From: Linyphia triangularis
Taxonomy: Eukaryota > Arthropoda > Arachnida > Araneae > Linyphiidae
Direction of reading: 5' to 3'
Length of the DNA: 64,000 bases
Assembly: GCA_963978545.1 (NCBI GenBank)
Contig: OZ021721.1
Location: 112,271,414-112,335,413, forward strand
Below the pieces are notes generated by a model, which was not told where the DNA came from, did not search any database, and saw nothing but the letters and a program-made list of their open reading frames with translations. Positions 48,190 through 60,066 of this stretch are shown here, one piece after another. The first letter of the stretch is position 1. The number at the start of each line of letters is the position of its first letter. The position numbers were made by a program, and so were the translations under genes.

Positions 48190-51100
48190 AAATTTTATTT
48201 TTTTAAAGAAGATCCGATAATAAAGAAGCTAATTAATGTTGTATACCACACTGTTAAAAATTTTGTTCCACCTTGCACCAAAAATTGGTTCCCATTTAGC
48301 TGCCACCAACATTTGGTGCTTAGTTTCACGATTTAATGGTGCAACCTCGGACCGTAAGCACCACTAAATCGCGAAACTAAGCACCAAATGTTGGTGGCAG
48401 CTAAATGGGAACCAAATTTTGGTGCAAAGTGGACAAATTTTTTTAACAGTGCAATTTCTAATAAATTACATGTCAGCAGTATATTTACAGCATCTACAAC
48501 GTATATAACTTATAGTTCACAGATTCTGAGTCATGTCTTACTGAAAAAATAATCATAAATCTGAAATAAAAATTGAAATAAAATGAATTGTTTAAAGTGT
48601 ATTAAGCTGATAGTATTCACTGATGTTTGAGGTTCAAGGATTAAAATGTTCACCTTATAACAAATTCGTAGCATAAAACTACATGTGCCAAACATCGTTA
48701 TTAAGTAATAATACCGACCCTATTGAAAAAGCTCCAATAATCACGAAGCTAAAGAAATATAGCGGATCTCAATTTCCAATAAATTCTTTATCAGCATATA
48801 TTTACAATATTGAAACGTGTCTTGCATATTTGACGTATTCTCAACGATGTCTTTGTGGGAAAATATTTTTAGAACTTTAATAAAATATAAAATAATATAA
48901 ATTGTCTGAAGCATATATTAAGCTTATAGTATTCATTTACACCGAGGTTCGTTGACTTAAACATTCACCTTAATAACAAATCCATATCTTGAAACTGCAT
49001 ATGCCAAACATTATACGATAACTACAGAATGAACTAAGTTACAATAATCATGAAGGTAATAAATTATATTTGTTTCCCAAATTTCTATAAATTCAATGCA
49101 TATATTTACAGTATTTAAAGCGTGTGTCACATATTTTTCGTATTCTCAAATGATGTCTTACTGGAAAAATAATTGTAAAACTATAATAAAACACAAAATA
49201 AAATCAATTATTTAAAGCATATTAAGCTGATAGTATTCACTGACACTGAGGCTCGAAGGTTTAAACATCCACCTTAATAACAAATTCATAGCATAAAACT
49301 GCATAGGTCAAACATTATTATTAAGCGACGTAATGCGACGTAGCCATTCAAGGAGGACACAAGAAGACTGTCACATATTTCACGTATTCTAAAATGTCTT
49401 AATGGAAAAATAATTTTAGAACTGTAACAAAACACAAAATAAAATCAATTGTTTAGAGCATTTTAAGCTGACAGTATTCACTGACACTGAGGTTTGAAGA
49501 TTTGAACATCCACCTTGATAACAAATTCAAAGCATAAAACTGCATAGGCCAAACATTATTATTAAGCGACGTAATGCGACGTAACCTTTCAAGGAAACAA
49601 GAAGACTGCACATATTTCACGTATTCTAAAATGTCTTAATGGAAAAATAATTTTAGAACTGTAACAAAACACAAAATAAAATCAATTGTTTAGAGCATAT
49701 TAAGCTGATAGTATTCAATGACACTGAGGTTCGAAGGTTTAAGCATCCACCTTGATAACAAATTCATAGCATAAAACTGCATAGTCCAAACATTATTATT
49801 AAGCGACGTAAGACGTAACCATTCAAGGATACAAGAAGACTGTCACATATTTCACGTATTCTAAAATGTCTTACTGGAAATATAATTTTAGAACTGTAAC
49901 AAAACACAAAATAAAATCAATTGTTTAGAGCATATTAAGCTGATAGTATTCAATGACACTGAGGTTCGAAGGTTTAAGCATCCACCTTGATAACAAATTC
50001 ATAGCATAAAACTGCATAGTCCAAACATTATTATTAAGCGACGTAAGACGTAACCATTCAAGGATACAAGAAGACTGTCACATATTTCACGTATTCTAAA
50101 ATGTCTTACTGGAAATATAATTTTAGAACTGTAACAAAACACAAAATAAAATCAATTGTTTAGAGCATATTAAGCTGATATTATTCAATGACACTGAGGT
50201 TCGAAGGTTTAAACATCCACCTTGATAACAAATTCATAGCATAAAACTGCTTAGTCCAAACATTATTATTAAGCGACGTAAGACGTAACCATTCAAGGAT
50301 ACAAGAAGACTGTCACATATTTCACGTATTCTAAAATGTCTTACTGGAAATATAATTTTAGAACTGTAACAAAACACAAAATAAAATCAATTGTTTAGAG
50401 CATATTAAGCTGATAGTATTCAATGACACTGAGGTTCGAAGGTTTAAGCATCCACCTTGATAACAAATTCATAGCATAAAACTGCATAGTCCAAACATTA
50501 TTATTAAGCGACGTAAGACGTAACCATTCAAGGATACAAGAAGACTGTCACATATTTCACGTATTCTAAAATGTCTTACTGGAAATATAATTTTAGAACT
50601 GTAACAAAACACAAAATAAAATCAATTGTTTAGAGCATATTAAGCTGATATTATTCAATGACACTGAGGTTCGAAGGTTTAAACATCCACCTTGATAACA
50701 AATTCATAGCATAAAACTGCTTAGTCCAAACATTATTATTAAGCGACGTAAGACGTAACCATTCAAGGATACAAGAAGACTGTCACATATTTCACGTATT
50801 CTAAAATGTCTTACTGGAAATATAATTTTAGAACTGTAACAAAACACAAAATAAAATCAATTGTTTAGAGCATATTAAGCTGATATTATTCAATGACACT
50901 GAGGTTCGAAGGTTTAAACATCCACCTTGATAACAAATTCATAGCATAAAACTGCATAGGCCAAACATTATTATTAAGCGACGTAACCATTCAAGGATAC
51001 AAGAAGACTGTCACATATTTCACGTATTCTAAAATGTCTTACTGGAAATATAATTTTAGAACTGTAACAAAACACAAAATAAAATCAATTGTTTAGAGCA

Positions 51101-51480
51101 TATTAAGCTGATAGTATTCAATGACACTGAGGTTCGAAGGTTTAAGCATCCACCTTGATAACAAATTCATAGCATAAAACTGCATAGGCCAAACTTTATT
51201 ATTAAGCGACTTAATGCGACGTAACCATTCAAGGATACAAGAAGACTGTCACCACATATTTAACGTATTCTAAAATGTTTTAATGGAAAAATAATTTTAG
51301 AACTGTAACAAAACACAAAATAAAATCAATTGTTTAGAGCATATTAAGCTGATAGTATTCAATGACACTGAGGTTCGAAGGTTTAAACATCCACCTTGAT
51401 AACAAATTCATAGCATAAAACTGCATAGGCCAAACATTATTATTAAGCGACGTAATGCGACGTAGCCATTCAAGGATACA
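48190..51480. repeat. Satellite array grading from old units of about 310 bp to young 235-bp units
   Basis: The anchor gcataaaactgc occurs at 49291, 49532, 49769, 50004, 50239, 50474, 50709, 50944, 51172 and 51413. Spacing is exactly 235 bp in the middle and 228-241 at the edges. Degenerate, longer units with the same order of motifs (agcatattaagctgatagta, gacactgaggttcgaaggtt) extend upstream to about 48190. Two young variants differ at linked sites: gatagtatt/aagcatcc/gcatag against gatattatt/aaacatcc/gcttag. They partly alternate. There is no coding frame. Hairpin MITE H copy 2 is inserted in the oldest part. Confidence 0.95.
48249..48451 (+). mobile_element. Hairpin MITE family H, copy 2
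   Basis: The ends are cactgttaaaaatttt and aatttttttaacagtg. Arms of about 90 bp pair almost perfectly around the loop aacctcggaccgtaag. It interrupts an old satellite unit: flanking segments aagctaattaatg and caatttctaataaa join up when compared with the unit at 48740. The expected TA duplication is not preserved (ca is seen). Arm variants gctgccaccaac and gttggtggcagc match each other. Confidence 0.9.
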
Positions 51481-53689
51481 AGAAGACTCTCCTAACGTCT
51501 GTATACAAAAGGAAACAGTTAGACGTCTTTCTATTCTCCGCCTACCACCCGTTACAGGCCTTATTGGGTGTGTTCAGACCTGTAGCCCTATAATTACGCA
51601 AGAAGATCTACGTATATATTATATGCATGCATACAATGCTCGATTTGTAGCTTTAGTAAGCGCGCAATTATGTCAAATGGTTCTGATTCTTTGGTTTCTT
51701 TTCGCTCGAAGACAAGAGGTGTGCCTGCTTTATTGGAAATGTTTTTGCATCAACGGATTTGGGTTTTATTATCTTTATTTATGAGCGCGGGGGATTCCTG
51801 TTTTGTTCAGAGAATTAATGCAGCGACTTGCCGTGGTTAGAGATAGGAATCCACTTTTCTGAAGAGGTAGTTTATGTTGATGGAATTAGAATGATCAGTT
51901 TTCTTTGAGGTCGAAGAGGTGGGACAAATGGCGAGGATTTTTTTTTTTAATCAGTCAATGTTCAATGGGTATTCTTTTGAAAATTTAACTTTATTAATAA
52001 GGCAGAGGATGGTAGGAATCTTTATTCAAATGAAGAGTTTGCGCTTGAATAAAGGCGCATTTCTCTTTTTAAATTAAAAATTAGTTTTAATATGTTTAAG
52101 TAACTTAATTTTTTTTATCATTTATATTTTATATCTACTAAATTTTCATTTTAGTGTAAAGAGGATTGTGTTAGAAAACTAGAACTCAAAAATGTACGAC
52201 AATAGTTCTTTAAACCACATTTCAAAGTATACAAATAATATATGATTATAAAACTAACTACCAACTACATTTTCATATCTTTAAAAGGTACCTCGAAACA
52301 GTTTAGCATCTCTTTACCCCCCCCCCTCAATTCACGCAATACAATGCAATTGCATATCAAAAACTAATATTAATTTCTGAATATTATTAATAGAACTAAG
52401 CATAAACAACGTAAACTTTAAAAATCAACCAAAAAACCAAGTTATTTTATTTGGTATGCTAGTTTAGTGTATGTACTTGGTTTATGAAGCTTATTAAGGT
52501 ATACCGTCAAACAATGTGACTTAATACTTAGCGAAGTGACTTTGTACCCCATACGCTTTTGAGACATATGTCCTCCGTTTTTAGTAAGACTTAGTTGATA
52601 AAAAATTATTTAGTCGCCATAACAATGAACAAATCGTATTCTAACTGTGTTATGGTTATAAAAAAAATCCTTCAATGTAGCCTTCATAATTTTATTTATG
52701 TGTTTATTATTATTTTTATTATTATAAGTTTGAAAGTTCGCTTAAAACTCGTCTAGTCTTTTCAATTTTATATGACAAAAGTAAGTTTTATGATCGATTA
52801 CTATATGATTGAATAATTGTATAGAAAGTTATGTTATACTTACGAGTTATAATGTAAACAATAAAAATTAAACTTTGAGGATTGTCTTAATGCCCCTTTT
52901 GTTTTCGTAATTTTTCAGCCTTTTCTCAGATTATGAACAATTTTTTGGGGAGTTTTAAACGCCACACAACTTTAAAACATTGGTGACTGACCATTCCGCA
53001 ATTATACTGATGAAAATGCGAAAAGCGCTCTTGATGTCAGGAATAATCAGATGTTTCTAAATGGAGTTATTCAGTTTTGTATTTCAAACCCAAAGTATTT
53101 TTTTCACAGTTTTTGATGTCGAATATAATACCAAGAGGTTAAAAGGTGCCAACAGGCAATATGACAAAAAAATATGTAGCAATGAAAACCTAAGGACTGT
53201 TTGTTAATTGATTTTTTAAGACCAAATTTTTTCATAGATTCTGATATAGAGTGACATTTTAAGAGCCTAAAATCTATCACTATTGGTTTCAAGGAAAGAA
53301 ACAGGAACTAACAAGATTTTCCCATCCCTCACTGAACCACTTGGATTATTTTTTAACATACCAACTAAAAACTTAGATGTATACGCATGTGGTATTAGGT
53401 GTTAAATATGTTGTTTGTCTATGTAGAAATAGTTCATGAAATATTTGGATAAATACTTTAAAATAAAAGAAACCTTAAAAGTCATCCTATTTTACAGTAT
53501 CTGACCTGACTCACTCTGCACTCAATGCTTTAAAAAAAAGCTATTTATGTATAATAGTATTCTCTGATTCACTCTTTCATAATGGATAAAGATTCGCATG
53601 AATAAACAGTTTGCTTATATTTCAAAAAGAAATCTACGCAACAGAATCCGTAAACCATAAAAAATGATACCTATATACCTCCATCCAGA
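51481..53689. other. Unique stretch, no gene recognised
   Basis: A 109-codon plus frame starting inside the last satellite unit (51455-51784) runs into GC-richer unique sequence but has no recognised domain. A C-run lies at 52317-52326. The rest is AT-rich with short frames. Confidence 0.4.
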
Positions 53690-54460
53690 AATAGCATATC
53701 ACCTATTCTCGCTTATAATAATTTAACTTCGCCCGATAGCATTTCCATTCCTTTTATCCGTCAGAAAGCGGCTCTCCATCCCACGTTTCCATGCAAAGCA
53801 AAGAAGTCATTAAACGCCAAAAGGTTGAGCATTCCGTTTTTCCTCCACTCTATCTCTCCCCTATCCCCCATTACAATCCTCTATTCAAAAGAAGAAGGAT
53901 AAAGAAATGCTTTTCGAAAACACTCGCCACATCAAGTGGCAAACGTGCCGAATGCCTGCCTCTAACAATCCTCTTCTTCATCCCTGGAGCATCGCACTGC
54001 CTCGCCTATTGATGGCCCCAAATAAGGCAGATGGAGGGAGCTACATAGAGAAATAGCCAGCTCCCCATTGCACACTTGCCAGCCTAGTGGTAAACTGAAT
54101 CGGGCAGTAAGAAAGAGGAAGACACATATAAAAACAACTTTGCTGGATTGGAGTCGATGCCGTTTTCCGTGGGTCGATTAGTTGGATTCTGGGCTGCGGA
54201 ATCTTTTTGCTTGCTGCTTTTACAAGCACTCAAGTCTAAGTGGACGAATAGTTTCCTAATGGCCATGCGCTGCCAATGGCTCGGCCGCCTAACAAACCGT
54301 CTTGCACCATTAAGGAATTTGCTAGTGGATGCCCGGCTCTGTTGTCGATTGCCCGGGCAAGTTAGGGAAGGGATCAACTCAAAAAAGGGTTGCCAGGGCG
54401 GCGCTTGGCTGCAGCCCATTCTTCTCCAGAGAAGGTCCTAAAGAGGAAGAATTCGGAACT
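53690..54460 (+). promoter_or_regulatory. GC-rich island with CArG, E-box, NK2-type and TATA motifs
   Basis: This is the clearest regulatory candidate in the window. It holds TCAAGTGG (53932-53939, NK2 core), a consensus SRF site CCAAATAAGG (54018-54027) directly followed by the E-box CAGATG (54028-54033), and TATAAAA (54127-54133). A plus-strand ATG at 54157 opens a frame to 54441 rich in Leu, Arg and Cys. The minus strand also has a 111-codon frame. SRF, NK2 and bHLH sites together are typical of muscle or heart enhancers in animals; that function here is inference. An unannotated exon or noncoding RNA gene is an alternative. Confidence 0.4.
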
Positions 54461-54530
54461 GTTGAACTTTTTCTGCTTGTTTGTTTTAGTTCTAGTTTCG
54501 TAAGCATTAATAGACTTACGGACTATATTT

Positions 54531-55210
54531 AAGGGTGCCTCCAAGGAAGGTCAAAGGGATAAATTTACACCCACTCCGGCATTTCAAAATTATGATTAAA
54601 GTGAGGAAAATCGCAGAAAAAAATAAGCATAGTATAGATTTAAATTATTCATTTAAAAAGAAAATTAGTGTATAGTTATTAATTAACATTTCAATTGGGC
54701 TGTTGGTTTTTTTCTGATATTTTTTGAAATAAAATTTTGTATGATACAAGAGTCATATGGGGAGTACACTCAAGGGAGCCACCAAGAAGGGACAAGGTTC
54801 TTGCACCCCACTGGAGTATACAAATTTAAATTAACCCATTAAAGACGACTTTGAAATGCATAAACAGTCATCGTTTCCAACTTTTACCTTGTTTACTTAA
54901 ATTATTTAAGGTATATTTTGAATTTTTCTGATATTTTGGAAAATTATTTTTATGATTTTTAAAAAACACTAGGTGAAACCACAACCGCTATTTATTAGCA
55001 AAGAAAAAAAACTAAAATGTCGATTGGTAAGTTCTTTTGCCAACCGTCGTTAATGGGTTATAGTGTAGAAAAGTTGTAAAACTCACAGGAAAAAAATTAT
55101 AATAATGGTTTTAAATTATTCATTTGAAAAAAATGGTTGCATAATTAATAACATTTCAGTAGGAATTATCCTATTGTGATTTTTGAACATAACTTTAATT
55201 GTAGTACCCC
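54531..55210. repeat. Diverged tandem repeat of about 240 bp, interrupted by a MITE
   Basis: The blocks (c)aagggtgcctccaaggaagg at 54531 and aagggagccaccaagaagg at about 54773 are related. So are aaattattcatttaaaaag at about 54641 and aaattattcatttgaaaaa at about 55114, each followed by ataattaataacatttca-like sequence. The piggyBac-like MITE lies inside the second unit. Confidence 0.72.
54835..55057. mobile_element. piggyBac-like MITE, TTAA/TTAT-flanked
   Basis: The left flank is TTAA (54831-54834) and the right TTAT (55058-55061), probably a mutated TTAA. The ends are CCCATTAAAGACGAC and, complemented, CCCATTAACGACGG. At 223 bp it has no frame. It belongs to a different family from the 13.2 and 42.3 kb elements. 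Confidence 0.65.
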
Positions 55211-56444
55211 CTTGTAAGCTTTTCTGCACTTCTTTAAAAATAATACTGCTCATGACTATACTGTGCTGTAATATAGTTACAACAAGATATGAACTGATAG
55301 TAATACGAGATTTTTACCTTGAAAGTATTTGCCCGCATTTGCTTCTCAAATGTTTACAAACTAGGGCAACTTCCTAAAACACAATCGACGCGCGAATATA
55401 AACCACTTACTTTGGTCAAATATTCATTTGACTCAATGCAGTTTTATCTGCTGAAGAATACAAGAAATTAGCAAAAAATTTACCAAGTTAGGGATTCGTG
55501 GAGGTGAAATGAAGAAAGACAATTCATAAATTTCAAACTAATCACTAAAATATACAATTCAAATTCTACTTACTGTATATCAGGAAAATGGCTCCCACAA
55601 GATAGTCTGGATTTGCTATAGAAGCAAGACTCGTCGATTTAGAAGGGGGTGATAAAAGCAGGAAAAATTAACTCCAAAAAAGGTTACAATACAGCAAATG
55701 CAGATGTGGTTTTTCTGGAACTCCCCATAGAAAGTGGGGTTGTTCTTGTTTCTACAAAAATAGATAACGCTAGACAACTCGGTGGGAGCTATTCTTGTTA
55801 TAGACAGACAGTACTCCTCAGTCATTTTTTAATCTAAGGATGTTCCCTTTCAGTCACCCATTGCGCTTAAAAATCCCCAACATGACACAATACCACCATT
55901 AGAGTCATTACACACTTCATAGTCAATATGGATAACTAGAGGAGTTTTATTTGATATTTTCAGTCTTATTATAACATACAACTAATTTGTAATCAGATAT
56001 ATGCAAATTGTTTAACTCTTTCACAGCAATTGCAAAAACGATAAAAATACAGGTTACCCATGATTAAATAATGTGTTTAATTTTAAAATAACAAAATTAT
56101 AGTAAGTTATTTCCTATTAAAATTGATTGAATATACACTATTAGTTGTGAAGAGAATTGAAGACTTTTCAATTTTTTATTGTCTATATTTAAAAGTATAT
56201 GGACTTCCATAGAGGCGATTATTTTAAATTCGTTATTAATAAATATTAATGAAATATTAAATGTTATTAATGAATATTATTAATGATTGTAAATGAATAT
56301 TAAATATTATTAATGAAAACATAAATATGAAAATGCATCTATTTTAAATATTCTCTGACCCTGATGTTCCATAATTAAGATTCATTCATACAACTGAGAA
56401 TGTACTTTAACATTATTCAAATCTAATTTAAACATTTCACTTTG
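55211..56444. other. AT-rich stretch, no gene seen
   Basis: Small opposing frames at 55616-55837 have no recognised domain. Short attaatgaatatt repeats occur at 56230-56320. Confidence 0.45.
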
Positions 56445-57608
56445 CAAGTAGGGGTGTGTAACATCGCACAACTTTCAATTACACCTTTGTAATGGTCATT
56501 GTATTCAAATTTAATATGGAATAGTGTTCTTACCGTTTTCATATTTTCACTGCATTAAGCGACAATTAGCGACATTCTTTTTGATAACTCTTACATTAAC
56601 TTTTGTTGTAAGTGAAACAGAGGAGAGGAGAAAAACAGTCGTTGGTAAGCGATGCGCGAGGGAAGAGAACTCCGGGTAAAAGACATTCGCTTGACAACTT
56701 TTTTCACATTTATAGCATTTTTATGGGAATTTCGGAGGTGAGGATGTTTAAAACACCTTAAAAGGCAGAATGAGTTTGATCAAAATCGTTTGAGCCGTAT
56801 TTTAGCAATTACTGAAAAACATGATTTTTTCATGGTTTGCGCAAGCGCAATATTGACGAAAACCTTAATGACAGGTCCCATGGTCACCACTTACTAGTGC
56901 ACCAAATTTGAACATCGTAGGTTAATTCGTTAGGCAGTTATGCTGACCACATACACACAGAAATACATTTTTTCTATACCACTATTTACTCTCAATTACC
57001 CATTTGTTTACATAGGGTAATGAAAGAATGGCAATCAGTCGAAAAAAAATCGTGGTCAGCATAAATCTCGAACAAATTGACCTACGATGTTAAAATTTGG
57101 TGTGCGGGTTGGTGGTGGCCATGGCACCTACCATTAACGTTTTCGTCAAAATCGCGCATGCGCATAAGGTTAAAATCATAAAAATCATGAAAAAATCATG
57201 TTTTTCATCAATTGCTAAAAAACGGCTCTAACGATTTCGATTATAATCTCTATGCTAATGCCTCTTAAGGTGTTCTAAACATCCCCACCTCCGAAACTCC
57301 CGTTGAAGTATGATAAAAGCGTAAAAAGTTGAAAAACGAGTACCTTTAACACAGAGCTCCCTGCCCTTGAGCATCGCGCATCAACGATTGATTTCGTTGA
57401 AAGGACAATGTAATATCAATCGAATAACATCGCCATTTTGGAATATTGGCATTTTTCCCCCCCATGCAAAAATTATTACCAAATATTTCACCAAACCGGC
57501 AATTATTTTTAAATGAGTGAAAAGATGAAAACGGTAAATAACACCACATCAAATATTGATGCAATGACCAATATTGTAGTATAAAAGTTGCGCAATGTCC
57601 CCCTAGTT
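56445..57608. mobile_element. 1.16 kb foldback element
   Basis: Two arms of over 500 bp in head-to-head orientation. The left arm runs from taggggtgtgtaac (56445) through ggaatttcggaggtgagg and ccttaatgacaggtccca. The right arm is its diverged complement, ending ccccta at 57608. They meet near 57000 at ctcaattacccatttg. Arm sequence such as gttatgctgaccacatacac followed by acagaaatac resembles 3' regions of many arthropod transposons. The outer ends TAGGGGTG would suit hAT, but the flanking 8-mers do not match. Frames crossing the arms are incidental. Confidence 0.82.
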
Positions 57609-57768
57609 GATATAGGGATGATCCAAAGCGAGAGGGAAAAAAATAGTTACAACACAATACAAATACAGAGAAAATAACATAAAAACATATATTGAGCTTA
57701 TGCTCGAGGGTGCATTTAACCGCCACTTGAGCGCAAACCAAATAGTAAAAGTACAAGAAAAAAAATAA
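57609..57768. other. Spacer between the foldback element and the LINE fragment
   Basis: AT-rich sequence that may include the decayed upstream part of the LINE. Nothing is recognisable. Confidence 0.3.
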
Positions 57769-58164
57769 AGAAGAAATATCGGAGAAAAACTACAGAGGAA
57801 AACCAACAACCAAGAGGATAAAACCCAGGATAAAGAGACTGATCACTTCATCAGAAGGCACAATCAACCACAGTATCATGACAAAACGCTTTTTCTGTTA
57901 TTGGACATAGGACATTCTGCCCTGGAGCTGAAGGGCGACAGGAAATTACAAACCGCCATCACCAGACTCATCACCGGACATACTACCACACTTGCATATG
58001 TTCAGGGACAAAAGGAGTACCCTGTGTGCCTCAGGTGTGTTTCCCATCAAGCTTCACCGGACCATCTGCTTTCCTGTTTGGATTTGGAGAAGAGCGATCT
58101 CTGTAAAAACCCTGCGCTGGTTCGAGACTTTCTTTGGGCGTACTGTCTCTTGGACTTGGTCTAG
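57769..58164 (+). pseudogene. Non-LTR retrotransposon ORF2, C-terminal (post-RNase H) fragment
   Basis: The frame is open from 57769 to the TAG at 58162-58164. From about 57937 it reads RKLQTAITRLITGH, then a CX2CX8HX3C module (CLRC...HLLSC) containing the typical ASPDHLLSC, and ends DFLWAYCLLDLV. This pattern, an LQT/RL helix followed by a Cys/His knuckle and a short tail, is the usual C-terminus of arthropod Jockey-like LINE polyproteins after RNase H. The endonuclease, reverse transcriptase and most of RNase H are missing, so it is dead. The upstream 44 codons are low-complexity and may not belong. The host lineage looks chelicerate, from memory only. Confidence 0.85.
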
Positions 58165-58216
58165 ACTTGTTCTAGATCAAGTGGAATAAGAAACAACAAC
58201 AACAACGACAATAGTC
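57769..58216 (+). mobile_element. LINE (Jockey/CR1-type) 3' end, 5'-truncated
   Basis: The fragment comprises the last part of an ORF2 (see the pseudogene entry), about 25 bp of 3' UTR (acttgttctagatcaagtgg) and a (CAA)n tail at about 58190-58208. 5' truncation and a simple-repeat tail are typical of non-LTR retrotransposition. The in-frame region opens at 57769 after a TAA. Target duplications were not found. Confidence 0.82.
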
Positions 58217-58382
58217 TTAAAAAGTAAGTCCCATTTTACCCCGAAAGCTTTTTGAAAAGGAAGGAAATTAAAAAAGAAAAAACAATAAATGAAATTAAAA
58301 AAAAAAATTAAAAAAAGAACAAAATAGAACTTTCAAAATAAAAATGCAACAAAGACCAGATAACGTACCTTATGCATACAAA
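58217..58382. other. Short A-rich spacer
   Basis: Purine-rich sequence between the LINE tail and the 126-bp satellite. Nothing recognised. Confidence 0.4.
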
Positions 58383-59260
58383 ATTCTCTTCTATCTAGAG
58401 AAAACATTTAAAAATTAAACATAAGGAATTAATTTGGGTAAAAGTACAGTTACAACACTGACGCGTGTGAAAATTGGGAGTATGAAGGAAAAAATTATGA
58501 CATCACACATTCTCTTCTATCTAGAGAAAACATTTAAAAATTAAATATAAAGAATTAATTTGGGTAAAAGTACAGTTACAACACTGACGCGTGTGAAAAT
58601 TGGGAGTATGAAGGAAAAAATTATGACATCACACATTCTCTTCTATCTAGAGAAAACATTTAAAAATTAAACATAAAGAATTAATTTGGGTAAAAGTACA
58701 GTTACAACACTGACGCGTGTGAAAATTGGGAGTATGAAGGTAAAAATTATGACATCACACATTCTCTTCTATCTAGAGAAAATATTTAAAAATTAAATAT
58801 AAAGAATTAATTTGGGTAAAAGTACAGTTACAACACTGACGCGTGTGAAAATTGGGAGTATGAAGGAAAAAATTATGACATCACACATTCTCTTCTATCT
58901 AGAGAAAACATTTAAAAATTAAACATAAAGAATTAATTTGGGTAAAAGTACAGTTACAACACTGACGCGTGTGAAAATTGGGAGTATGAAGGTAAAAATT
59001 ATGACATCACACATTCTCTTCTATCTAGAGAAAACATTTAAAAATTAAACAAAGAATTAATGTGGGTAAAAGTACAGTTACAACACTGACGCGTGTGAAA
59101 ATTGGGAGTATGAAGGAAAAAATTATGACATCACACATTCTCTTCTATCTAGAGAAAACATTTAAAAATTAAACAAAGAATTAATGTGGGTAAAAGTACA
59201 GTTACAACACTGACGCGTGTGAAAATTGGGAGTATGAAGGAGAAAATTATGACATCGCAT
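58383..59260. repeat. 126-bp satellite, seven units with dimeric pattern
   Basis: Units start at attctcttctatctag at 58383, 58509, 58635, 58761, 58887, 59013 and 59137. Spacing is 126 bp, then 124. All contain ctgacgcgtgtgaaaattgg and attatgacatcacac. Linked variants (attaaatataaag against attaaacataaag plus ggtaaaaatt) alternate in units 2-5, indicating amplification of a dimer. The last two units share a 2-bp deletion and tgtgggt. The array is young and non-coding. Confidence 0.95.
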
Positions 59261-59370
59261 CCGATTGTTTAACATTAATGTATTTCTTAATAAAATGTAT
59301 AGGAAAATGGTTGATATTAAAGTTTTGAAAAGATCAGACGTAGAATATTCTTGCTGTAGGTACTATTGGA

Positions 59371-59638
59371 AATGGTTTGAATTCGGTTAAGTTGATTAAT
59401 AATAGTATTACGGTAAATTTTGATGTACAGGCTAGAAGACAACGGAATTAGTTTACCTACATTAAAAGGGTCTTGACTTAGAAACGAATTATTCTGAAAC
59501 AATTTCCATTACCATTTTTGATAAACAAAATGATTTCCCTTTTAATGTAGTTAAATTAATTCCGTGGTCTTCTAACCTCTCCATCAAAATGTACCGCAAT
59601 ACTATTATTAATCAATTTAACCGAATTCAAATCATTTG
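59371..59638. mobile_element. Inverted repeat with about 100-bp arms
   Basis: The left arm (59371-59470: aatggtttgaattcggttaa to acattaaaagggtctt) and right arm (59537-59638) are diverged reverse complements around a 66-bp spacer. It is probably a MITE or foldback remnant. No target duplication is clear, and the minus frame at 59317-59502 is incidental. Confidence 0.75.
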
Positions 59639-60066
59639 CATTAATTGGGGAAAAAGCATGATTTATAAGGTCTAGTTATTAAGAGTTGTTCAGATGTATT
59701 TAAAGTCCATAGTTTGACTAATTAGTGGACACCCTGTATATATGTATATTCTGACCGGAAACAATACTTTCATTACGTTAACATATGGCTAACTGAAAGT
59801 AAAAATGTGGGATTACGAGATACTATTTAACTTTAGCTTGAACCATGTTTTCAACTGCACAAGTATTAAGGCAGTAAATAAATGGCAATTCAAATTGAAG
59901 TATCCATGTTTTGAACGCTCTGAGGAGAATTCCTGTGGATGTTGTATCGCCAAACTTGGAAGGTTAACATTTCTGAGCATGGGCAAATCATTAATGAAAT
60001 AAAAATATATAGCTTCAAAAATGACCAATAGTGGAATTGTGAATCTGAAAACTGCTTTAGAAGATA
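59639..60066. other. Unassigned spacer
   Basis: Overlapping 65- and 115-codon frames on opposite strands at 59805-60160 have no recognised domain. Confidence 0.35.

Noticed and set aside
51455..51784. 109-codon frame starting inside the satellite
   Set aside because: The start lies in repeat DNA and the peptide has no recognised motif. Kept only as unassigned sequence.
54084..54419. 111-codon minus frame as a protein gene
   Set aside because: The plus strand has a competing frame over the same bases, and neither shows a domain. GC-rich sequence has fewer stops, so long frames are expected.
57346..57756. 136-codon minus frame
   Set aside because: It lies across one arm of the foldback element and unique flank, and the equivalent arm copies do not keep it open.
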